A stretch of 64,000 nucleotides of DNA from Haliotis asinina (Eukaryota; Mollusca; Gastropoda; Lepetellida; Haliotidae), in the NCBI RefSeq assembly GCF_037392515.1, contig NC_090283.1, forward strand, positions 15,499,501 to 15,563,500, written 5' to 3'. Shown here in pieces: positions 53,916 through 64,000 of the stretch. The notes below the pieces were generated by a model. It did no database searches. It had not been told where the DNA came from and saw only the letters and a program-made list of their open reading frames with translations. The translations under genes and the position numbers were made by a program. How positions within the stretch are numbered: position 1 is the first letter of the stretch; each line of letters begins with the position of its first letter.

Positions 53916-56900
53916 CTCAGCACTACAAAGAACACAACCAATAAATGGTATATCATATGCGGTGCACTCCTGAGAACATATTTTTTATGACATGCGTCCC
54001 GCGTTCAAAATAACCGCCGGCCTGGAGGCAAGTCTGGTTTTCGTTGGTCTTCATAGTGTTTGGCCGGCAGTTTCAAATAGCAGGCCCTTGTGGCCTTCAA
54101 CATATTACCTGTCTTTCTTGCAGCTAGAAACTTTCCCTTGTTTTTCCCTTTAATAACGTTCGGGACTGATCCATGATATATCATGTTATGATAACTTAGT
54201 TTCATTTCACGCCATTTCAGTCCTTTGCGCAAAGGAATTCTTCATAACCAGCTTCTAACAAATAGAAACGTCTCTCTGCGCCACAGGTTTGCCTAATCGA
54301 TTATTTGGCAGGTTATGTGGTAGTGTCAGGCTACAGTGTGCACATATCTAATACAGATACAGATACTGTCGTTCTGTGTGTACAAACGTAATCAATGAGC
54401 ACGGAAAAATGTGCAGACCTCGAACCCGAACTATTTTAACCGCTCACCGCGACCTATCTGCAAGTTGTGGTCTGCATAAATATTGCAAGTGTGCTTTAAG
54501 GAAAGAGTCCGACAAACACACCCTGTGAAGCATGTCCAGAAAGAAAAGACAGCATTTTTCACATGTACAGATTGTGAACGTTCTGCATGGTGGTATTTTA
54601 AGACCCAAAACCTTTCTTTTTGTGTTCATGGTAAAACTTGCAGTGGTAACAATTGCAGTCACTGCATTTGATAATAACTTTGTAACGACATGATAGTGAA
54701 CTTTGATCGAAACTTATGTTTAAGCCTAGATGCCAAAGTACGACTTCATACCTAACTTTATGAGCGGGCGACTAGTATCGAATTACAAGAAGTTAGCTTA
54801 AAGTAAGAAGATTTACAATAATAACTGACCCCGGGCTCCCCTAAAACTGAGGGAAACTGTCTGTGGCATTGTTTTCTTGTTGTCAGACATAATATTGCAG
54901 AAAACATGCAGCTTTATCAATGTAATTTGCACATCACCGATGCTAGTTGAAACATAAACATTTGATTGTAAAAATTTCCTGTATCCTGATTTTATGTATA
55001 TTCTGTATTCTTGTTGATCCTGTCCTAGGCCTTCTTAATGTCTTGTGAAAGAAGCAAATGTTGAATAGTTTTTCTTCTTCCTTGACTCCACGATATTAGT
55101 TATGGTTGACAGATGACCAATAGTGTTACGCCCTTGTTATGAAACCATTTTATGCATCCACCAAAAGTCCTTTTTCTTCTGCCAATTAATAAGTTGAAAC
55201 ACGTGGTACTAGAGTTACGGTAGGAAAGTGGGTCTCTACTGTCCTATGTACCTGGCTTGGGTATAGGTTCAATGATTACACGTGTACACATCATAGTAAC
55301 GCACCCAGATTCAAAGCGTAAGTTAAAAGCTTGAACAAAAATGACACAATATTTTTATTTCTTAAAATATTCCTAGGCAAATCATCGTCTCCAAAAGCTT
55401 TTCAGGTCTTCCGTTTCTGAGTTGTTGGTGCGTTTTACGACGCACTCAGGTTCAGTTTCTGAAGAGCTGTATGTAATTCATGTAAAGTTGTTGGATTGTC
55501 TATATGAAGAATATATATATTCCCGTGGTCATACCGGTAGAGGTAACGGATTCTATGGATACACATTGTCACCATTCCACATTTCAAGGACAACGTCAAA
55601 TGAGCTTGAAATAGTTCAATCCTCCAGTTTCACCGCCTTTGATTTAGTTTTAGTTTGATTTAGTTTAGAGTCTTACACCCACATATGTACCCTACAACTC
55701 GACTTGATTTGATTTTACAAACACACCATACAAATTGTAGCAGGGCTGTCGTCAGACTGCATTCCAGTAACGGCACATTTCCGCTCCACATCCCGACAGT
55801 CATCTGTGAAAAGGAATCTTTAGTCAGGTGTGATACTGCACAAAACGTACCAAGATATGTCGTCAGACAGCAGTCCATCAGTGCATGTCAGCGAATATGT
55901 CAACCCCTGTCATGAATGGTTTGACACAGAACATAACCCAGTACACCTATCAGGAGGTACTTTAGTCAGGTCGGATATAACATTTTTTAAGTGCAATATC
56001 ATATTTGCAACATTTTATGTTTCCACACTCATATTTTGAACCTACGTGTTTGATATATTGTCCGTCGCTTATATCTGAATTTCTGCTGAAACCGGAACTG
56101 TCTCAATATATGAACAGACACGGAGGTGTTCGCAATATGGCCTTTATTTATACTCATGTGGAAAAAAAAACCTGAAACAAATAAAACATCCTTTAGGTAC
56201 AACTCAAGTATATGCTGATAGATAATATCATTCATTAATACAATCCGTGTATATATATAACCATTTACAGAATATTATCGTTGCTGAGCCATTTCATACA
56301 CATTGCCTCAACATTTAATTGATAGCAGATTCCATATACTAGTATACTTTAATTCATACATAGAACACAAATATCTATGTACACATCATATCACATGGAG
56401 AAACAAACTAATATCATACATTGAATATATCATGACAAGTAATCATTACATAATGCGTTAAATACACTGAACCCACCAAGTATGTGGACCTGGGTCTGCT
56501 GATTTAAAGACACTACAGCTGCACGAGCAATACAGCTACATCTGTACAAGTAAATGAAACATATATACACACTGTGCAGACTAATCTAATCGAATGGCAG
56601 CAACAACAATGTAAACAAATACGTTTAGGAATTGTTGATCAATGGGAAACACTTAAAATATATTTATTGGTAAAACCCTGCTTCATTCTTACATGCTTTC
56701 GTTCATTTACACATTATACATTCATACATTTACACATAACATACACATTCACGCATCACGCATTTACACATCGTACATGTATATCACTTACCGAATTATT
56801 TACTATTTGTAAATAATTAAACTCATGGTTTATTGCAATCTGCAAAACAACTAATTATCACAAACTACTCAATACCTACAATATGACAAAGCAGCCAAAT

Positions 56901-57586
56901 TATCAAAGCATATATAGACTGTACGCATGACATGAATATGTACAACCATAAAAAGTATTGAAAGAGAGGAACCTCTGGAAATGAAAATCCCCACAGCTCC
57001 AACAAACTAAATGGCAAAATCAAATCATCCAAATGTGCTTTGTGACCAGTAGAAATGTTAAAACTCAACTGCTAATAGACAGCAAACTTTAAACAGGGGA
57101 CAGCTAGAAAGCTGACAAGGTTTATGACAAAGGGACGCTAAGTGGCGCGCTTGGGTTGGCTATTGTGTGGCAGTGCTCAGGGTAAGCTTAGAGAAAGGGG
57201 TTAGAGAAACTGGAGAGTGAAGTATATAGTGTTTAAAAATATGCTAAACTGAATATTTAATTCAGTTAAAACTAAAGAATAAAAACGCAGAATATTTACA
57301 AATATTTCATCCTGTCACACTGCTACTGTGCTACTCGCCGGCGATAAGTTTGTTATTGGGACCGGTGTTGATGAATTCTGCTTGTGGTACTTTAATTATA
57401 ATCTGTGTTTTGAATTGCGATAATGCGTACACTGCCTGTGTCTATATATGTTCTTGTGTGTGCGCGGATGGGAGTGCCCCGGTGTGTGCGCGCGCGAGTT
57501 GGGGGGTGGGGATCGAGAGTTGGGGTATTTACTGTCACACGGGTTTTGCTTTTTCGTGATTTGTCATTCGATTTTCTCCTTTCAGA
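53916..57586. other. Gene-free stretch, AT-rich
   Basis: No supported gene. A 75-codon minus frame at 54005-54232 (YHNMIYHGSVPNVIKGKNKG) is not recognised. 54388-54540 is a diverged copy of 13374-13520. 56200-56900 is low-complexity, rich in ACATTCATACA-like words. 57475-57535 is GC-rich with a CG/TG run and G runs. Confidence 0.4.
54388..54540. repeat. Diverged copy of the 13374-13520 segment
   Basis: Shared blocks are AAACGTAATCAATGAGCACG, AACCGCTCACCGCGA, AAATATTGCAAGTGT and GGAAAGAGT in the same order and spacing. Confidence 0.7.
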
Positions 57587-59050
57587 AAAGTCACAGATAT
57601 CCATGACAGGTGCTGATTTACAACACCGTAAAACTAAATGTGAGATAGTGAAAAATGTCAGGCTAAGTTTGTTCAATTCTTTTTGGAGTAGTCACATGCA
57701 GTGCATACGAAAAACACCTGTCTTATCGTGGTTTGCTGATAGAGAGGTGACTATTGCAATATGCGAGAAAAAAGTGTAAAATGTGTTTTTTGACATTGAA
57801 AGTGAGGAACATCTTCAGAAATAAAATGTCAAAAGATCACATACGATCAGCAGAGGATGCGTTTTGATGAAGTTAAAAATATCGTTACAGAGACTTCAAG
57901 AAAAACAGGAGGAATATGATGGTCCAGTGGGTGTTCCAAGGTCACCGTCTCCAGACAGCGTGGACAATACAGAACAAGTCCAACATCCAGGTACAGTGTG
58001 TGAAGGGACAAGCTTTCTTTCAAACCGAAACAGTTATCTCAGAGGTGAATACTAGCATGAATGCATAACCCTATATCCGGTCCATTTAATATTACCTCTT
58101 TTGTATTGCTTTACTTCGATCAGATTTGTTAGAGCGAATGTGCCATATTTTTTTAATGCAATCCTGTTGTGATGAGAGACAGCTTTGTCTTCTGCCATGC
58201 CTTGATCACCAAGCTACACAGACAGACGGAAGAGAACTGTATACACTGCCTTTCCTGTGGACATGAGTTCATCGTGGAGCAGACAATAGTAGATCATGTC
58301 AGACACAATGAAGCTGTCTATAAAGTCAACGTTGATGGCGAGATGACCATGTAGCAAAACCTGTGATGTACAGTGACGCCAAGTTATGTTCTGACTGTCA
58401 TAAACTCCATGACTCGCTGCGACCAAACCAAAGCCACAGGGCGAGAGTGAGATCAACCGGGCAGAGCATATCCCTATGAATCAGAGGCTCACATAATCTG
58501 ATTGCACAGACCACCCTGAAAACAAACAGAGGCACAGAATGTCCGTTGAAAAGGGTCAGCTGGAGGAGCAAGTACGGAAGCAACAAGTTGAACTGAAGGA
58601 TGTCACTGCCAGGATGGGAAGTGTCTCCTGTCACCAACATGAACAAGCAGAGACGCAGAGAAAGCTGAAAGAGGACATCACGGCAGCTTGCTAAAGTGTT
58701 GCTGTAAAATTTCTTCATCGACAGAGACAACTCATGAAGGAACTTAAAATGAATCCTCAAGCCACAAACGAAAGGGTTCAAGAAAAACTTCGCATTTACA
58801 TAACGTTCATACTGCAATTGTATCAGCGATAGACTACGCCCAGAGAACACTTGAAAATACAGGACGAGAGGAGCTCATTTCTCTCACAGATGTATTGCAG
58901 ACGAAATGTGATGAAACTTCCAGAAGACACTTGAGATACCAGAATCCATGTTACTTCTCAACGCAAGAGAGGAACTCATCGATACAATTGATGGACTTGC
59001 CTGCAATCTTGACGTGGATGACATTCCAGAGAAACGACCTACTCTACAGG
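57587..59050 (+). pseudogene. Second broken TRIM paralogue
   Basis: The exon-like pieces are 57587-57651 (resembling LKHELQQCHAKC), about 57872-57991 (GVPRSPSPDSVDNTEQVQHP, donor GTACAG) and a RING/B-box/coiled-coil region from about 58165. The last reads CIHCLSCGHEFIVEQTIVDH and then breaks by stop and frameshifts. Remnants of the coiled coil (58560-58800) and of the ILxFQ region (58840-59040) follow in changing frames. It is older than the copy at 3337 by its mutation load. There is no B30.2 downstream. Confidence 0.7.
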
Positions 59051-59276
59051 GTTACTATACTTTACAAAGTGTTAGGCACAAAACTATGTTCCTGTTACAA
59101 AGAAGTCTCATTTAAAAGTTTTGCCAAGAGTTCATTGTATGCAAATACACATAACTGTAAATCGGAAACATTTACCACATTCCTTGTATGAGTTACAACT
59201 TCATTTGAAACTGATAACTTCCTTCTCCAGTGATATTCTCCCCAAGTTTACCATTTGTGTCCCATAGGCTCTAAAA

Positions 59277-59294
59277 CACACACACACACACACC
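59277..59294. repeat. (CA)n microsatellite
   Basis: A short run of CA dinucleotides. Confidence 0.8.
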
Positions 59295-59315
59295 AGGACA
59301 CCCCACTGGAGATGA

Positions 59316-59490
59316 TGATATCATGTCAGAGATCCTCCCACTAACCAGTTGTGTATGCTGGTGATGTCAGAGATCTCCCTAAGCAGGTATTTGCGCTGGT
59401 GATGTCAGAGATCCCATAAACCGGTTATATTTGTTGGTGCTGGCAGAGATCTCACTAACCAGGTAATTGTGCCGGTGATGTCAGAATTTC
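59316..59490. repeat. About 45-bp minisatellite, four units
   Basis: Units share GCTGGTGATGTCAGAGATC and ACTAACCAGGTA-like blocks. Confidence 0.75.
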
Positions 59491-59494
59491 GACA

Positions 59495-60372
59495 TTATGT
59501 CAATAATTAAACGGTGATTAAGGAAATCACCTCAAATCATGCTACTATCATCCTTTTTTGCATTAGACATTGACATGACATAAAATATTGCACAGTTACT
59601 TTATTACAGTAGTGTTTTAGAAAGGTAGTGTAGTCGCAGTTTCTATCAATTTGCTTTGGAGAGTAACAAATAGAATACCAATTACTACACACCAGTACCA
59701 GAATACCAAACCCGTGAAAGATTTGGTATCAAACGAGCGTTTAATAAAAAATGGTATTGCACGGAAGGTCGTTTAGAATCCTCTGTGGGGGACATGGTGG
59801 GTATGAGAATCAGCTATGGGTGGAGCTGCTCCTTGGTAAGGTCCAGCTAAAATGTTAAAAGGACCACGATTCTATCTGGTTGACAACATGAGATCTCCAT
59901 TGTTAACTGAACGGGCGATTCATTTACCTTCGTTTCGGCATCCTGCAATTCTAACATTGTGTTCAGTTGTCCAAGTCACACGTAAGCTATCCGATATCAA
60001 GAGATGGCTCAGAGAATCAGTTAGGTATTATGTGGATTGGTGTCGTAAGAACTACATCTGTTCAGCCTTTCTTGCCACAGTAACCTTACACACTCTGGTA
60101 TAAGTGATAAGTAAAAAAGCATTGAATACAATCGCTTCATCCTTCTCTAAGCCACAATAACTCAGTGAGTGATTTCAGTGTTTAGATCGTTCATGTTGGT
60201 GAATGCATGCTGGACATAGTACAATGATAATTACCAATGAAGAGGCAAAACATTACACTCTTAATCAAAGGTCCATACTGGTTGTTAAGAACACATTGAA
60301 AGGTCAAAGCCAGCGTGTCATGACGACTGCTCAAAACCAGCTTACATACTATCCAACTGCATGTCATACCGA
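59495..60372. other. Unassigned stretch left of gypsy LTR
   Basis: No supported gene or repeat. Frames of 60-80 codons here show no domain. Confidence 0.35.
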
Positions 60373-61094
60373 TGTGACCAGCTCTTCATATAACAACCAA
60401 CGGTGGTAGGGGTGAGGATGTTTATTTCTCGGTAGACTTTCTGTCATGAATCCACATGGATTCCACCAACAAAACCCATCCTGTACCATTTGCCAATATC
60501 AGTATAAACATAAAAATATATCATACTTGAAGATGTTGTATAACATGGGTTAACATACAGGTTGCATAAATTGAATTAAACTAGTCATGTATTACAATAC
60601 ACTCGGTCACAACATTCGCACAATAAACTGACAAAAATAAAATGTATATTTAAGAAAAATAAACCTTACCCATCTGTCCAATGAATTGCAGTTTAGATTC
60701 TACCCTGTTTGGCACACATGGCAAGTAACACTGTCGTTGCTGTGATGTTCTGTCTCTGGTAACATTACACACAATATGGAACTGAGGCCAGAATGAACCA
60801 CTTCACTTTCTTAGTGATGTAAATGTTCCACAAAGGGGCATAATTGAGATGCACCTCAACCACATAGAATTTTCTACCAAACCCTCAACAAAGCCTCATA
60901 TGAACTTTGTACATCAAATTTTAGATAACCACAGTGTTTAGTACATAACCTTTCACCAAAGAAACTTTTAAGCATAGTTTTGGAATTTAGCAGTTTATTT
61001 TTTTTTATTTCCATGATTTTATAACTACATAAAGCGCCTTCAACTGACAACAATAAAATCTGGTATGTCCCCATTGACATCACTTCCTGTTACA
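60373..61094 (-). repeat. Gypsy 3' LTR, internally deleted
   Basis: On the minus strand it runs TGTAACAGGAAGTGATG to TGGTCACA. It lacks about 0.7 kb present in the solo LTR between TTGGAATT and TAGCAGT. A purine tract (AATGGGGGGAAG) lies just upstream in the element's sense, as a polypurine tract should. Confidence 0.8.
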
Positions 61095-61446
61095 TACTTC
61101 CCCCCATTGAAAAGTTGACGTCCTCGTCAAACATTAAAAAAAACTGCAACTAACAATGCACTAGCCTTCCTTACCTCTGCAGGCAATTCACAGCAAGCAC
61201 CAGTCATTGCGAGAAAATGAAGACACTGTGCTCTCTCCAACCACTCGGGAAGTGGTGTAGTGTGAGATAACCACCACCTCTCATCCATTGTGGTTCTCTT
61301 CTGTGGCGACGTGAAAGTCGAATTTGTATCCTGTGTATCAGATTCCCCAAAGGATTCTTGACCATTTGACCAATACTAGCTGTGCAAATATCTGCATGTA
61401 AATCACTGGAGGCACCTGAATCCGGTTTTGAAACGCCCTCATGTGA

Positions 61447-62074
61447 CTATACACCTACCCCATTATGAGGTGAATATCCTGTACTTTCATGTTGTGTACA
61501 ATTGTACGCATGGACTAAAGCGGTTACATGTGATTTCCAATCCACTTTCTGATCCGGGTGCAAGGTACCTAACATATCAAGTAAAGTCCTATTGAAACGT
61601 TCACACTGACCATTACCCATAGGGTGATATGGTGTGGTCCTAGACTTCTTGATTCCCATGATGGTACACAACACTTCAATGAGACGCGACTCAAAGTTTG
61701 CTCCCTGATCAGAATGTATCCTCGATGGCAACCCATAATGTACAACAAAGTTGTTTAAAAAAAACTTCTGCTGCAGTACGAGCCGACATATTCTTTGTGG
61801 GAATTGCTTGGGAATACTTAGTGAAATGGTCTGTAATAACCAAGATATGTTGATACTTACTTTTTGACGGTTGTAGAGTTAGAAAATCCATGGCAATCAA
61901 CTCCAGTGGGTACATTGTTTTGATGAGTGGAGCTCTTGTATTTGTCTGAGATTTTCTCAGAACACCGTTCACAAATTCTGATCTAGTTCTCAGTATCACT
62001 TGGCATTCCAGGCCAGTAAAATCAGTCCCTAAGCAACGGCAATGTCGTGTATCGACCCATGTGTCCCATATCAT
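61447..62074 (-). pseudogene. Gypsy integrase
   Basis: Two frames. The first (61709-62074) has the end of the zinc-binding head and [20 protein letters not shown], then [20 protein letters not shown]. The second (61447-61731) has [20 protein letters not shown], then [16 protein letters not shown]. Together these hold the D, D and E of the catalytic core. A frameshift separates them near 61740. The C-terminal end is lost. Confidence 0.85.
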
Positions 62075-62149
62075 TATGGGGAGACACCTGACCTAACATA
62101 ACCAATCATGGTCGAAATGACAGGATCCTTGGCCTTCTCTTCTCTCCAA

Positions 62150-62760
62150 TCACGTGGAGTCATCGCAGTCATCTGCATCCTTGTTGGACTTTCCTTCTCT
62201 GTATTTGACATCAAAGTTGTAAGAAAAGAGATTGGCTAACCACCTGTGACCAGTCGCATCTAGTTTTGCAGTTGTCAAAACATACGTCAGTGGATTATTA
62301 TCAGCAAACACAGTGAAATCGTGATGCTACAAATAGTCATGGGTTTTTTTTCTGTTACTGACCATTTCAGAGCAAACAGTTCCAATTTATAGGTGGTGTA
62401 ATTTCTTTCCGACTTTGTCAAACCTCGACTTGCATAAGCAATGACCTTGAGTTTTCCATCCTGACGCTGATAAAGAACAGCTCCTAACCCCGCTTGACAA
62501 GCATCTGTATGGAGTTCAAAAGGAAGGGAGTAATCAAAGAAACCAAGTCAGTTGATTCTTCGGTGTCACAAATGCATCTTTTTGCTCTTCACCCCAAACC
62601 AATCCTCAGGTATTCGTTTACTACCCTTCTTACTATCCAACAATGATGGCATTAGCTGAGACAGAGGTTTAGTAATCTGTGCAAAGTTCTTAACAAAACG
62701 CCTATAATAACCTGAGAGTTGGCTGGAATATTTATGTTGCGAGACTCACCATTCTTCACA
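62150..62760 (-). pseudogene. Gypsy RT end and RNase H
   Basis: In broken frames the minus strand reads YYRRFVKNFAQITKPLSQLM (RT thumb), FELHTDACQAGLGAVLYQRQ and VIAYASRGLTKSERNYTTYK (RNase H), then FADNNPLTYVLTTAKLDATG. The order is normal for Ty3/gypsy pol. Confidence 0.8.
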
Positions 62761-63179
62761 AGTCCTAAATGACAACTATGCCTAGCCAGTTGCTTCTCGG
62801 CCAAAACCGTACTAAGGAAAGACAAATACCAAGGTGTATGCAAATTTGCTTTTTTAAAACTCTTGGTCCATGTATGTCCCGACAGCTATCCAAAAGATTT
62901 GACAACATTTTTTTCCCAAACGAAACTGGCACTGAGTGATTATATCTACTCGATGGAACCAACAACACCATACATGGTAACTTATTACCCCGTGTCAAAC
63001 CTCTAGCCTCAAGGTCTGCTGTGATATTGAATGTCAGCTTCAGAATCTAACATCATAGCCACACGACGTTCTTCGCCTTTGAATGAACGTCTAATGGCCT
63101 GGGATGTTATAAGGTGTGGGTAAGCATTTTCCTTCATCAAACAATCGGTTTCATAACGCCAGAGATCATAACTTGCTTA

Positions 63180-64000
63180 CAATACACTCGGTCACAAGAT
63201 TCACACAATAAACTGAGAAGTATAAAGTGAAGAAGATAAACAAATAAACCTTACCCATCTGTGGAAAGGAATGGCAGTTTAGATTCTACCCTGCTTGGCA
63301 CCTGTGGCAAATAACAATGTTGTTGCTGTGCTGTTCTGTCCCGTTCAAGGGCTGGATGCTATGTGTCATGTGCTTGGACACTCACTGTATTAATATCCCA
63401 AAAAGAACTTGTACCCAATCGGAGACTTAATCTCTGGTCACATTACACACAATATGGAACTGAGGTCAGAATGAACCACCTCACTTTCTTAGTGAATAGA
63501 ATTTTCTACCAAACCCTCAACAAAACCGCTTATGAGCTTTGTACATCAAATTACAGATAACCACAAAGTGTATTAAATAACCCAAAAAACTTTTAATCAT
63601 ATACTTGGAATTGTTGCGGTGCAGCATTTCCAGTGACAAACGATGCAAGGAAACCCCTGTAGACCAGCAAAACAGAACAAAGACAAGTTTAAAACATTCA
63701 AATATTATTATTAGCAAAGAAACCAAGTTATTCAAAGTCACAAGTCGATTTCAGCATACAGATTTCAAGTACAACACAAGTGAGACAAAATCTAAGGCAA
63801 TGGGTCACAAAATATATAGTAGCTAGCTCACCAATGTCTTAGTGATAGAGAAAACGTTATGCAGAATGAAACATGGCGAGCGGTCTGACAACAGCCTTTT
63901 AATATATCTTCAGTCATTTCTCGAATGTTCGGCCACATACGACCATCGCCAACACTGTAGAATGCTCTAACAGTCTCCCAGAAGTCAGCAAATAATTTCC
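63180..64000 (-). repeat. Gypsy 5' LTR, partial
   Basis: It matches the solo LTR from TACACTCGGTCACAA to the window edge, including the part deleted from the 3' LTR. The inner end (the GGTCACA side) is missing. Confidence 0.75.

Larger units (their letters stand above)
60373..64000 (-). mobile_element. Ty3/gypsy LTR element, decayed, cut by window edge
   Basis: 3' LTR at 60373-61094, pol remnants at 61447-62760, and part of the 5' LTR at about 63180-64000, all on the minus strand. Gag and most of RT are missing or unrecognisable. Confidence 0.8.

Noticed and set aside
54005..54232. Possible 75-codon exon on the minus strand
   Set aside because: The sequence is not recognised, lacks clear splice partners and has no relative in the window, so I did not call it a gene.

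Overview
Eukaryotic, almost certainly molluscan nuclear DNA, AT-rich and dense with transposons. The tetranucleotide-tailed (GTGA)n SINEs match a repeat type I associate with gastropods, especially abalone (Haliotis); the species is an inference. There are no bacterial operons, rRNAs or CRISPR arrays.

Host genes. The plus strand carries a family of TRIM-like genes. One appears intact: twelve exons between 14465 and 27372 with good splice sites and compatible phases. From the ATG at 14491 they join into a 2,718-nt reading frame (905 aa) with the order CARD, coiled coil, RING-like, two B-boxes, coiled coil, B30.2/SPRY. This resembles the death-fold/B-box/B30.2 plan of vertebrate pyrin, but with a CARD and a RING-like module. 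Two broken paralogues lie at 3337-5050 and 57587-59050, so the locus is a degenerating tandem cluster.

Mobile elements, left to right. (1) 1-3238: minus-strand LINE, family alpha (EN-RT-RNase H, CCHC-type ORF1), cut by the window edge. (2) 6495-12377: a solo LTR holding a TTAA-flanked TIR element (7228-11700), which holds a Penelope-like element (7573-10759) with one long ORF, inverted terminal repeats and hammerhead-like motifs. (3) 20348-24255: LINE-alpha with an open RT-RNase H frame and a perfect 12-bp target duplication, inside the last TRIM intron. (4) 28992-33084: a degenerate DIRS-type tyrosine-recombinase retroelement with inverted terminal repeats. (5) 36852-53821: a single minus-strand LINE-alpha, inserted in a minisatellite and broken by an unrelated LINE (beta, 39755-45376, flanked by an exactly 566-bp target duplication) and by a plus-strand LINE-alpha (46173-51842). 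(6) 60373-64000: a decayed Ty3/gypsy element.

The elements are linked. The 5' end of LINE-alpha folds on paper as an HDV-like ribozyme at its first nucleotide. Its 3' tail is shared with the (GTGA)n SINEs, which marks LINE-alpha as their likely mobilising partner. The remaining sequence holds SINE fragments, minisatellites, hairpins and AT-rich DNA without recognisable genes.
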